Source: Cryptococcus deneoformans JEC21 (lineage: Eukaryota; Basidiomycota; Tremellomycetes; Tremellales; Cryptococcaceae). From it: 64,000 nt of DNA. Below, piece by piece: positions 46,827 through 57,275 of this stretch. A program made the position numbers and the translations under genes. The notes beneath the pieces were generated by a model that was given only the letters and a program-made list of their open reading frames with translations, was not told the DNA's origin and ran no database searches. The stretch covers positions 195,001 to 259,000 of the forward strand of contig NC_006680.1 of assembly GCF_000091045.1 (NCBI RefSeq), read 5' to 3'. Every line of letters begins with the position of its first letter. Position 1 is the first letter of the stretch.

Positions 46827-48122
46827 ATGCAACCCCACACCCAGCCCCCGCAACCTGAAGCTTCCAGTTCAAGAGCCGTCCACATCCCCTCAGACCCAGC
46901 TCCGCCTCGACCATGCCTCACAAATGATGCTATTGTGTCAAGGTGGCAAAGCTCACCCGGTTTTCAGTATTTTTGGGCCTGGATAAAAAGGAGATGTGAC
47001 CGATTGAAAGGGAAAGAGATCATAAGAGGTCCATTTGACCATAGTGCACATGTAAGCTAACTCAAAGCCATTCAAAACAAGGCTGACGGGTTTTCCTCGG
47101 TAGGGAATACGAAGCCTTATGAATATGCTGGATCAAATGACTAGCTGGGTAGAAGATGCAACTCCTCAGCCGCAATCCAATCAGAGGTTTGGCAATCTTG
47201 CATTCAGGACATACAATAAACTGCTACAAGAGGTGCGCTGCTTTTCGCATAAGATTTCCACTAACATGGATGGTAGAGATTACCCCCGCTGATTGATTCA
47301 TGGGATATCCCTTCCAACCTTCGTTCTCAATTGCTTCCTTTATTTATCAATTCTCATGCTTTCGGACACCCGACGAGACTGGATTATGGGACGGGTCACG
47401 AGCTCGCGTTTGTACTCGGCTTATGGTGCTGTGTCGTCCCTGGATGGGTTGGCGGTGACAATGGGACTGAGGAAGAGGAGGACGAATTGATTTTGAGAGT
47501 ATTCACTAGGTGAATCTTCACTGAATGCTGTTGCAGCTCGAGTTATGCTGACCAGGCTGGTTTTAGGTACCTTGAATTAACAACTTTTCTGCAGAAGACG
47601 TACAACCTAGAACCTGCAGGGTCACATGGAGTATGGGGCTTAGATGATTATTGTTTCTTACCGTATGTCTCTACATCTTCATTCTACCACACATTTTGGC
47701 TAATACAAACATCTAGCTACCTCTTCGGCTCGGCTCAACTTCTAGGCTCAAACCTCACTCCTTCAGCTTCATTATCACTGGCTCTCTCCCATCACCCATC
47801 TGCCACCTCGCCTCCTTCTGCACCCATAACCGACCTCTATACCCTCTCCCTCCACCATCTCACGCTTTTCAAGTTTGGCGCCTCCTTCTCAGAGCACTCT
47901 CCATTACTGTATTCCTTGTCCCAAATGCCCAATTGGGTAAAGCCGCATGGAGGTTTGAAGAAGATGTTTTTAGGAGAGGTGGTTGGTAAGAGGGTTGTGG
48001 TACAGGGTATTTGGGTAGGGGGATGGTGTTGGGGCGAGGATGTGCCGAATGTAGAAGAGAGAGGAGATAAAAACGAGGGTAAAGGAACGGATGCGGGTAC
48101 TAAGGCACCGTGGGCGCGCTAA
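46827..48122 (+). CDS. PP2A phosphatase activator (PTPA) peptidyl-prolyl isomerase
   Basis: Activator of protein phosphatase 2A (yeast Rrd1/Rrd2). Start MQPHTQPPQPEASSSRAVHI, a disordered Pro/Gln-rich head. The all-helical PTPA fold follows: WQSSPGFQYFWAWIKRRCDR, GNLAFRTYNKLLQE, the hallmark LDYGTGHELAFVLGLW, and [20 protein letters not shown]. C-terminal conserved MPNWVKPHGGLKKMFLGEV and KRVVVQG follow, then a short acidic/Lys tail. Six exons or so. Whether it is the Rrd1 or Rrd2 type cannot be decided without alignment. Confidence 0.93.
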
Positions 48123-48568
48123 ATCTAAAGTATCTAATGAATGAGTCTGCTCCATAAAATTGAGCCAGGAAAGTGATTACAAGAAGTTGCTCATGCACAT
48201 TTGCACTTAGACGGACCGGCCCTACATAACATATAGACAATAATAAAAGCCAAGCGGTCACTATGATGTCTGTTTTTAAGCCATCGAGCATATAGCTACA
48301 TGTACCAGACCGTCCCAGCCGCATTGCATTCCCTCAGACATTATTCCACACTGCCCAATCGTTAATATCCGGGATCAATCGTGTGCGTAATCCCCTTAAA
48401 ATTTACTTCAAATATTCTCCTCTTTCAACCCAACATTGGCTGCTCACATTGAGATTCCCGTGTGGGGTTACTCGTCTGTCATGACAAAGTTAGTTTTGAA
48501 ACTTGTAGCTGTTCCTTTCATCTGTAAGATGATCAGGAGGAAAGGTCAGCTCCACCCTCACGAGTAAC
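48123..48568. other. Convergent 3' UTRs
   Basis: AT-rich interval between convergent PTPA and VWA genes; no coding frame. Confidence 0.5.
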
Positions 48569-50468
48569 TCAAGCGTCTAAATCTCGCTCAGAACATAAAT
48601 CCTTTGGCAGAGTGAAATTAATCAGAACGCGAGTATAACCCACTCGGGGTGGAGCGGTTGCTCAAAGACCTTCTCCCATCACCTACAGAAGAAGGAAAGA
48701 AAAAACTTACCCTTGGTATCGTAGCTGGTGTCAATAGGACCCATCAAGAGCTTAACGATCCACATGCTTGGGTCAAGGTTGACACCGCTCTTCCTCATCA
48801 TCTCTTCCTGCTCCGCCTCGAAGTTGGAAGTGCAATCCACGAGACTACCGATGACAGGATGGTTGTCGAGCTCTTCGAGGAATTTTTGGGCCTTGAGATC
48901 GTCACCGACTTGAGCGAATTCTGTTGATTGCCAAATGAAATGGTTAACATGGTAACAATAAGACCGGTATGTGACAGACTCACGGTACGAGACAGCATCG
49001 GGACCGTAACGAGATCGCTTAAGTTCGGCATCAGCTCGAAGGATGACGTTGAAGATTTCCTCCTTAGGTTCACCAGCAGGAGAACCGTCAGTGATAGCTA
49101 AAATCCATCAGCCTCGCGCCTCAATCCGCTAAAATTAGGGCCAGAACTTACTGACGACAACAACGGGTTTTTGCAACCTCCCTTGTTGGGCAGGGGCGAG
49201 GACCAAGGGTTGAAGAATCTTCTGCCATAACGAGGTTCCAAGAGGCGTCAAACCAGAAAACTTGATTTGCTGGATAAGTTGGAGGGCTTGGGCTTCACTG
49301 GTAATACCGTTGCCCTCGACTCGAGAGTTCATCATTCGGACCTGAATACCATCGTGGTCGAAGAGCGAGGTGGCGAAAGCCACGCGCGAAAGAATGCTGT
49401 GATAGTGGGTTAGCCAAAGCTAATAGACTCTTTAAGATAGGCATAGACTCACAGCTTGAGATCATCAATACGTTCACCGCCACCCTAGTTTACCGTCAGT
49501 CTTGTCTTGCAGCACCTAAGCAAGGAAACATACCTCGAAAGCCATGGAACCGGAGTCATCAATGTAAAGGATTACATCGAATAATGAGAGCTTGACGAGA
49601 TCAGAAGCAAGTTCCAAAGGGAGCCTCCATTCCTGGGCAATTTTGTTTAGCGCGCCAGATTGCGCAACACGCTGAGCAATGGGCTCAAGAGAACCAGGAG
49701 GGTAGAAAGCTTGGAGATTTTGCTGTATTAGAGTTGGTTGTAAATATACAGTCCAACACATAGGACGAGTCACTCACGTCCTGAACACACTGTTGCAAGA
49801 GACTGAGCAAGTATTGAGGGTTGGAGTTGTTGGCACCGGCAGGTCCGGAAGGAGGAGGAGGAGCACCAGTACCGGGTGCGCCGTAGGCTGGAGGCTGCTG
49901 GCCATACTGTTGGGAAGGAAGCTGACCGTATTGGCCCTGTTGTTGTCCTTGCTGCTGGCCGTATTGGCCGGCTTGTTGGCCGTACTGGGATTGAGGCTGA
50001 CCGTATTGACCAGGTTGTTGGGATTGAGGCTGACCGTATTGACCAGGTTGTTGGCCATATTGAGACTGAGGCTGACCGTACTGCCCAGCCTGTTGGCCGT
50101 ATTGAGATTGAGGCTGGCCAGGCGCCTGGCCATACTGGGAAGGCGTAGAAGCGTACTGTCCTTGCGTGGGAGCTGCGGCAGGCCTGTATAATGGAAATAA
50201 TCAACGGGAACCCGGGCGTCAAATGAAAGATGACTCACCTGCTACCAGGGACTGGAGGAGCACTGGAGGGGGGAGGATATTGTTGCTGTTGAGGAGCACC
50301 GTAAGTCTGCGGAGTGGGGAATTGCTGCTGGGGAGCACCGTATTGCTGTTGTTGTTGACCATACTGCTGCTGCTGAGGAGCTTGCTGGGAGGGGGCACCC
50401 GCGGGAGCGGCCCCAGCGCCGACGCCAGCCTGGTTGTGAGAAGCTGCAAGTTTAGAAGCGAGACCCAT
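48569..50468 (-). CDS. von Willebrand factor A domain protein with YGQ-rich repeats
   Basis: Start MGLASKLAASHNQAG at 50468, then about 170 residues of Gln/Tyr/Pro/Gly low complexity built of imperfect QYGQQPGQYGQPQS units. A linker (NPQYLLSLLQQCVQD, AFYPPGSLEPIAQRVAQSG) leads to a VWA domain. This has an intact MIDAS start LFDVILYIDDSGSMAFEGG, the central GLTPLGTSLW (MIDAS Thr), KPVVVVITDGSPAGEP, and a closing segment with FAQVGDD. The last exon appears to add only TKDA-stop at 48569. Six or more introns. This is a cytosolic-type VWA protein (no signal peptide). A scaffold or condensate role is speculative. Confidence 0.82.
49965..50130 (-). repeat. Degenerate tandem repeat coding YGQ-rich units
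   Basis: Blocks such as GGCTGACCGTATTGACCAGG and TTGTTGGCCATATTGAGA recur at a spacing of about 27-54 bases, multiples of three. They encode repeated QYGQPQSQYGQQ units of the VWA protein. Confidence 0.75.
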
Positions 50469-51084
50469 TGATGTTGTTCTGTAAGAGATGGAAGTTGAGA
50501 ATGAACAGAAGAATACGAATAGTTTGTGGGAAAGAGTGGAAGATAAACAGTTGCACCGCATCTTCATGACGTGGACGGCCGGATGCCGAAGCTTGATTGG
50601 CATGTCATTCCGTCACCATAATAGGCACACTCAGGTCACGTGACAATTGAAAGCTGGTCAAGACGCGACCTTCCTACGTAATATAATAGTTCGTTGAACG
50701 ATTATTAAATAAATGAATGATCATGAAAAAAAAGCTCATGTTCATCTCAAATTTGAATACCAGAGCAGCGAAAAAGTAAGTCAAATTTTCTACAAGATCC
50801 GCACTCGTCGTGCACTGGTAGAAGCTGTTATTTTCGGCTACATTCTGGCACGCAACATATTTTATCCCCCCAACCTGCCACTACGGTACAAGAGCTTGAA
50901 CTCCTTTCTCAGTCCCTTGCAGGATTGGCAGTCCCGTATTGGATACCAGGGTAGTCGGAAGTAGAGATATAGTGGGAAGCATATCTCAAGGGTGTATAGA
51001 TAAAGGTTTCCCGAATACCTGTGCCGTCTTACTTATTGTCACGTGGCTGTCGCCACCCGACCTCTTCCTCATGTCAGCACGATT
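50469..51084. other. Intergenic with two CACGTG sites and a doubtful short ORF
   Basis: GTCACGTGAC palindrome at 50635-50644 and CACGTG at 51040-51045. An 83-codon ATG frame at 50713-50964 (MNDHEKKAHVHLKFEY) contains a GTAAGT donor and a TTGCAG acceptor but has no recognisable product; I do not call it a gene. Confidence 0.4.
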
Positions 51085-51288
51085 ATGACGGTAACCCTTC
51101 CTCATCCACTTCAGTCCGCGTCCGAGCATACCCCTTCGTTTTCGGCCGTGGCCTTCCCCCGAGAGATATACAGAGATAGAGAGATCGATAACCCTCCAAC
51201 ACCTTCCTCGCCACCGGGTTTCGGCAACGCAAAAGGATGTAGAGCTGGCTGGTGTGGGAAAGATGAGTCAGCAGAGCTTGAGGTGTAA
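51085..51288 (+). CDS. Doubtful 67-codon ORF
   Basis: ATG 51085 opens MTVTLPHPLQSASEHTPSFS and continues through FPREIYRDREIDNPPTP to GKDESAELEV-stop. The composition is protein-like, but there is no family match and no other support. Confidence 0.22.
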   Translation: MTVTLPHPLQSASEHTPSFSAVAFPREIYRDREIDNPPTPSSPPGFGNAKGCRAGWCGKDESAELEV

Positions 51289-51859
51289 AGGTATATAAGA
51301 CAGTAGTTTTCCATAGTTTTAGATACTTGTCGATCCACTATTGTTGTCCTCTCCAAGTATTCTTCGTCTACTTATATAAAGCTATCATCTTCCGGCATTG
51401 ATCTGGCTGTCTATTTGAAGAGGCCCTCGGATCATTTGTTGTCCCTAACCTGTTGAAGGCTATCGCCAGAAGAGATAGCCCCCTGACACTTATCTTGTAC
51501 TGCTGCGTCACCTTTCACTGATCTCTGTGCTCTTTCAACATGGCTGAGGCCAAAAAGTTTGGCCTTCTTCAGTCCTTATAACGACTGTATCATCGAACTC
51601 CTTGGACCTTCAAAACTTTGAGCATTTTCTTCTATGATACCGACTATCTGATATTTCAAATTCATGAAATTGATTCGCAAATCGTTATCAGCTTGGGAGA
51701 AGAGGTTATCGCTCATGTAACAGTTTCCATGAGAAGAGTGATCTATATTATCTAAAGGGTATATATGAGTCTATGAGAATAGAGTAAATTCGTCTTTTGT
51801 GAGCTCCAATCCAATCACTGGCAGGAAATTGGGCCTCATTTTAGGGGTGGGGTTGTCCA
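51289..51859. other. Intergenic, no gene seen
   Basis: Stem-like stretches near 51440-51490 (GCTATCGCCAGAAGAGATAGC) and 51540-51570 (GGCCAAAAAGTTTGGCC) could form hairpins in an RNA. Nothing coding. Confidence 0.35.
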
Positions 51860-52235
51860 ATGGCATGGTGCAGAAGAACAATCTCTTCTCTCCTGCTCGG
51901 TCGTGCCGACCGCCGTGCAATCGGGTATCATGAGAACTATTCGTACAGGAAGACCACAGAGCCACGTTGGGCGACCGGTATGGGTAATTTGACCTCAATA
52001 GCTGTCAACAAAAAGGTATGCAAACTTCCATATCAGTGTTCTTATACGTTACTACACAAGGGAGTACAAACTCCAAGACACAAAAGCTCTATTAACATTC
52101 GAATATGGAGTACATCTTCCTTAAATCACAAAGCTCCCACGGCTGTTGACTCCAAAATGATCACACTATTTGCGGTAAGTTTGGAAATAATCGACTGAAT
52201 TAAGGGATTGGAACCAGGTGAAGAAAGGTGGCTGA
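51860..52235 (+). CDS. Small hypothetical three-exon protein (about 95 aa)
   Basis: Exons 51860-52015, 52061-52174 and 52218-52235 join in phase 0 at both introns. The introns are 45 nt (AAG|GTATGC to CACAAG) and 43 nt (GCG|GTAAGT to ACCAG, CTGA branch), typical for this genome. The product starts MAWCRRTISSLLLGRADRRA and includes GMGNLTSIAVNKK and HKAPTAVDSKMITLF. It ends AVKKGG-stop. The N-terminus is basic and amphipathic, so a mitochondrial signal is possible. No family is recognised. Two clean introns in a short frame are the main support. Confidence 0.42.
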
Positions 52236-52319
52236 TGGCGATATTCGGCTTGCAAAATGTTGAGCATCAATTGGCGCATCGTCGCACTGAGTGTCGAGAA
52301 TTCCAAGTTGTGAACCCCA

Positions 52320-53626
52320 TTACCTGGGCTGTGTCAGTGTACTGCGCACCATCCCGGGAAAGGAGACACACCTTCCATTCACTTTTTCTGATCCATCACT
52401 CCCACTAGAACGTCCTAATCCACCCAATAATTTCTGAACTGTACCCTCCAATGAAGCCACCTTGCCTCTCTCCGCCTCCAACAACATTTCCAATTCCCTG
52501 ATTCGCTGTTCACGCACGTACAGCTTATGATTCATGGTCTCGATCTCTTCTTTCCTCTTGGCTCGATGCTTTTGTGCTGATCGGCGGTTGATATCACGGC
52601 GATCTAAAAACGTTTTTAGCAGACGAACTCAAGGTCGAGGAATGAACGTACGCTCGAGACGATCAAGACGTTTTCTCTCATCTTCTGAAGCTGAAACTGC
52701 TTGACCTGTGTTTGATCGGCGTCTGCGGGAGGACACAGAATCACCTGTTGAGCTAGGGGCCGGAGAATTAGCATATAGTTGTTGAGGTGAGACTGCCCTA
52801 TTTAGGGCTATCATAGCTTGCTCTGTTGGCCAGGATCTCTGCCTTTCGACATCTTGTGGGTTGTCAATGTCCATCCCTCCTAAACCTAGGTCTCCAACAT
52901 TTGAATGCCCAATAATGGCAGAACGAGCTTCATCCTCAGTATCCACATCAGTGCTGCTATACAATTCAGAGTGGTCGACAGATGATGACGCTGAGTGCCA
53001 GGAAGCAGCAGTCGATGGACGATATGAATCGACAGGAGGATGTTGAAGGCGGATTGGGCGATCATAAGGAGAGTCTGATGGCATTGGGGAAGGTACAGGT
53101 CCGACATCTATGTTCTTGAGAAATTCTTCCACGCGATGTTCTTGATCTGCAGACTGAGCTTGGTTTATTTTAGGCTGGGAGTCACCCAACTACGGGAAGA
53201 TCAGCTAACAAAGTTCAGCACTGACAAATGCAAACACTTACAAAACTCCAGCCAGCTAAGCTATTACTGGGAACGTCTTGCATTTGCAGCATCCCCATTA
53301 ATCCATCATCTCCACCGCCAACACCTATCACACTGTTGATTCTTCTCTCTAGACTGCTTTGGGGCCGAAGAGCACGACTGGAGGACTGAGAAGCATTGGA
53401 AACCTGTGTTGATTGAGAGGATTGGGACAATGTCAGAGTATGTGCATTATCAACAGCTGCAGCAGCTGCTGCTGCAGCAGACCGAGTATTTCGAGCTGGA
53501 CCCCGACGGTCAGGGACAATAGTACCAGTGGAAGAGTTAAAACTTTAGAACGGGAATCAGCACATCGATCAAAAAAGACGAGTAAGAGACTTACGACTCG
53601 GTCTGTCTAGAAAGTGGGGTTGGCAT
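52320..53626 (-). CDS. bZIP transcription factor
   Basis: Nuclear regulator with a C-terminal leucine zipper. The first exon MPTPLSRQTES joins, through a GTAAGT intron, a Ser/Thr-rich region with a nine-alanine run and SSSRALRPQSSLERRINS. A long disordered middle follows (VEEFLKNIDVGPVP, YSSTDVDTEDEAR, GGMDIDNPQDVERQRSWP). The basic region INRRSAQKHRAKRKEEIE fits the bZIP consensus N-x7-R (NRRSAQKHR). The zipper runs through NHKLYVREQRIRELEMLLEA, and the tail ends TLTQPR at 52320. An intron separates DRLE from the basic region. The fungal subfamily is not assigned. Confidence 0.87.
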
Positions 53627-54084
53627 TTCCAAGGCCAATGATTACAATGTGAGCATAAATATGGGGGATGGCCAATGTGAAAAAGATGTGAAGATGCAAC
53701 CACGGGATTGATTTTTATCTGGGAAAGGATGGTATTGATTGTTGGTGATCTGCACACGTCAACCGGAACGCGAACGCGTCTATCTATGACAAGGAACCAA
53801 TTTTCTGAGTCACGTGATCTAATGCCTAATCTACGTGTCTGTCGCTCGCCTATCAGGCGGCCATCGGACCGATCATCAGCCGGCCCCTTCGGCTTCCCCT
53901 AATCTGGTTGGTCTAATACCGGATCGTCAGCACCTGACGAACTACATTGCAGAATATTGCCTCGGACGGTTATGGAAGGTGTCCAAGAATAGTGTAGTAT
54001 CCATCCCAGAGATAACTACTTATATACATAATTCATTTCCCTTAGACACCCAGAACATTATCTTTCCCAACAGATACTCCCACA
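53627..54084. promoter_or_regulatory. Divergent promoter with CACGTG and ACGCGT
   Basis: TCACGTGA at 53810-53817 and ACGCGT at 53774-53779 lie between the bZIP gene and the dehydrogenase. No gene seen. Confidence 0.4.
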
Positions 54085-56178
54085 ATGATCAACGAGCAGA
54101 AACCAGTAGTCGGATGGATTGGTTTGGGGGCTATGGGTAGCGGCATGGCTGCTGTGAGTCCCTTCTACGGGTTGGGATAGCTTGGATTGGATGTGACTTA
54201 CCGGGTCAACGTCACAGAGTCTTGTTTCCCAAGGATACAAAGTACAAGCGTTTGATGTCTACCCGCCCTCCCTCAAGCGAGTGGCAGAACAAGGGGCCAT
54301 CCCAAGCTCCTCTCCTCGGGATGCTGCCGAAGGGGTTCAAGTCCTTTGTTTGATGGTGGTCAACGCCCAGCAAGTGGAAGAGACTCTGTTTGGCAAAGAT
54401 GGAGGCGTTGCGGAGATATTGAAAAATGGCGCCTCTATCATTGTCTTCTCTACTGTACCCCCTTCCTTCTTGGTTGAGGTCGCCAGGAGGTTGGATAAGC
54501 TGGGCAAGAACATCGGGGTGGGTGTCTAATGTTTTTTAGGCAGGTTCCCATAGTTAACTGACTTGTCGAAGCTCGTCGATTCCCCAGTATCGGGAGGTTC
54601 GACTCGTGCTGCCCAGGGACAGCTCGCCATCATGTCATCAGGCACTCCCTCCTCCATTGCTACAGCTCGTACTGTCCTCGATTCCCTTACTCTTCCTCCC
54701 CAAGGTGGTCTTACTCTGGTTGGAGACAGAGTGGGCATTGCCAGCGATTTCAAAATGATTAATCAGGTATTTTGCGCGGTTAGTATTGCGGCACAGGGGG
54801 AGGCCTTGGGTCTTGCGAAGGCTTTGGGACTAAATGTCAGGACGGTATATGAGATAGTCAAGCAGACAACAGGAGACAGCTTCATGTGTAAGTCATTTAC
54901 GCTTTGAAGTGAACGCATCGCTAACGTAACAGACAGTTGGCCACCGAGCTCCTTGGTCTATCCGTCCTGACCCCATTCCCAAGTCGGCGATGACCATCAT
55001 CAACAAAGACATCGCCATCGTGATGGGTGAAGCTAGACGGGATCACTTTCCTGCGCCTTTAAGTGCCGCCGCTGAACAGCTATACACTGCTGCACTGGCT
55101 GTGGGGCTCGAGAAGGAAGAGGACGGCTTGGTGTCAAAGTTTTGGGAGAAGCTAGGCGGAGAGCCGATTGCCGAGCAAGGGACCGAGGAAGAAGAGATTG
55201 AAAAGGCCAGAGAGCTTGTGATCAAGCCCGGCAAGAAAGTTCAGAAGGTCCTGTTGGCCACCAAAAATATCGACAGCCGAATATCTTACCTGAAAGAGAC
55301 CCTGAAAAAAGCCGGAGTGGAAGTTGTCGAGCAGGGGAAGGAGGTTGATGCGGTAATTGTCTCTGCTGGAAGTGCTGCTGCTGTGGAAGAGCTTTTATTG
55401 CACATCTCGTCCGGTAAGCTACTGTCTTAGTTATACCACTCACATCGCTTATATGCCTTATTATAGCGGGCCTTTCTGTAAATACTCCTGTCATCATCAT
55501 CAGCAACGTCTTGCCCTCCTCCCGACTCTCTCAACTTGCCATTGAGATCAAGCCTCTTCAACTGATCGATGCGCCTACAGCTGGAGGCAGCAAAGAGGCC
55601 AAGGGGGGATCTCTTACCGTTTTTGCTTCCGGAGAAGCGGATGCCCTTTCAGCTTCTCATTCTATTCTTTCTGCCCTTTCTATCCAGGGCGGCGACTCAA
55701 CCAAGTTGCACTTCATCGCAGGGGGCGTGGGTTCTGCCACGAAAGTAAAGGCCGTGAATTCATTACTAGAAGCTATCCACTTGGCGGTGACTGGTGAAGG
55801 GTTTGCGTTTGCCAAGCATAAGGGAATGGACATTGAAAAGGTATTCAAGGTCTTATCTGGGGGAGCGGCGAGGTCTTTCATCATGGGTGACCGTGGGTGC
55901 TTCTCAATATGTCACTTAACACTTGATATTGATAAATGTCATACATAGGTTTCCCTAGAATAATCAAGAAAAGCAGTCAGGATGCGCCTGAAAATACAGT
56001 CTCAACCTTGTGGAATGACCTCTCAATCACTCTTGCAGAGGCTAAGCAACACAAGTGCCCCTTTTTCTTGACCCAGGCCGCTATGCAGCAGCTGGAGAGG
56101 CTTCACAGTAGCGGGTACGCCGACGCAGACGACAGTAGTATCATCAAGCTTTGGGAAGAGACTGGGGTGAAAATCTAA
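54085..56178 (+). CDS. Tandem 3-hydroxyisobutyrate-dehydrogenase-like (6PGDH superfamily) protein
   Basis: NAD(P)-dependent beta-hydroxyacid dehydrogenase family protein with two consecutive units. Unit 1 (from MINEQKPVVGWIGLGAMGSG) has an intact dinucleotide motif GLGAMGSGMA, the substrate-binding VDSPVSGGSTRAAQG and the catalytic-lysine helix GIASDFKMINQVF. Unit 2 begins KVQKVLLATKNIDSRI. It keeps IDAPTAGGSKEAKGG and a lysine in ATKVKAVNSLLEA, but its Rossmann start has no GxGxxG. The C-terminus is helical (LTQAAMQQLERLHSSG). There are five introns. The physiological substrate (hydroxyisobutyrate, threonate or another) cannot be read from sequence. Unit 2 may be structural or bind cofactor differently. 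Confidence 0.82.
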
Positions 56179-56403
56179 CGGAATAAAGGGTGGTTTTGAT
56201 GCCAGGATGAGGTAGACAGGTCAGAAGAAGTTTTTAAATGCAAAAATGGTTCACTATCGGCCATAAAACGGTCAAGATGTTTGTCCTTTTATATTGCCCT
56301 ACTTTCTACTTAATACATACAAATACAGACATACAGAATTGTCGAACAGCTTCTCTTCACCACTTACACTTTCCTTTCTTCAACTTTCTGGACATCTTCG
56401 CCC

Positions 56404-56745
56404 TTACTTTTGTTTGTCAAGATCAGTCAAGGTGCCGGGGTTATGTGCCACATCCTTGTTGTTTTGATCTGTAAACAAAACCTGCATAAGGCTCCGTTAG
56501 TTCGTGTATGCAGACTTTTAAACAAAGACGCGCCTTAGGAGGGTTTTTGACTCCTTTTTCAGCAGCTTCTTCCTTGGTAGTTACAATGTCTGCCACCTGA
56601 GCTCCCACGGTTATTGTTAGTCATACATGGGATATCATCTTAGAGAAGGTAATCGTACCTGGCCTTCATGCTTCCCACCTCGGTACGGAGTGTAGACAGT
56701 GTCCCCAGCATCGATGTTCTGCCCTTGTTTGTCTTGGACGCTCAT
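56404..56745 (-). CDS. HVA1: Hva1-type small Tudor-like protein (hypervirulence-associated family)
   Basis: About 75 residues in three exons: 56745-56659, 56596-56534 and 56481-56404. It reads MSVQDKQGQNIDAGDTVYTP, GGKHEGQVADIVTTKEEA and VLFTDQNNKDVAHNPGTLTD. That is the pattern of the Hva1_TUDOR (DUF2945) family: a GD-V start, GK/GQV middle and a D-x-x-K-x-x-x-H-x-P-x-x-L end. The family is named for a Cryptococcus protein whose loss was reported to raise virulence. The second intron is exactly 52 nt with a CTAAC branch and CAG acceptor, but its donor reads AAG|GCGCGT, an apparent GC-AG intron. The symbol is given with moderate confidence. Confidence 0.72.
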
Positions 56746-57275
56746 AATGGTAGTATTGTTCTTTCTCTTCGTAGATGCGTTGTTTCGAGTACGACAGAAG
56801 TGCAACGAAAATGCTGTTGTTTCTTCTAGTAGGTGCTAGCGCCACTTCCTTATATATAAGCCCTCAAGCATGACACATACGTTATGATATCATTTGCCGA
56901 TTTTGCATTGCAGAACGCTACTGGTGCGTGGAGCCATGATGAGTTTTTGCGCTACTGCGTCAATAAAACGGAATATAAGAATACTTTGCATTTGAATGCT
57001 TGAAAACTTCAAAATAACTCGAATCTCAGAGTGATGTCATGTCGACGCATAGACCGCCGCCGCACAAACAGAGGAAGCAGAAAAAGTCATGAGGTGTCCT
57101 CCGAACATGGCAATCTCACGTGGCTCACCAGCAGCAACAACAGTTCCGTAGAGCGTCGTCCGGCTTCGCCTTCGATAAATTGAATGACAAGCCAAAATGC
57201 TACTGTATTTTTATTTTACACATATCCGATGGCATCTTCTGATCTCTTATGTCACCAATAATATTATATAAAGAA
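56746..57275. promoter_or_regulatory. HVA1-like promoter with TATATATAAG and CACGTG
   Basis: A TATATATAA element sits at about 56851-56860, roughly 105 bp upstream of the minus-strand start at 56745. CACGTG occurs at 57117-57122. No gene seen. Confidence 0.4.

Noticed and set aside
49793..50191. 132-codon plus-strand frame rich in Leu/Arg
   Set aside because: Antisense shadow of the YGQ repeats in the VWA gene.
50713..50964. 83-codon ORF starting MNDHEKKAHVHL
   Set aside because: AT-rich, no homology recognised; the possible internal intron does not improve the protein.
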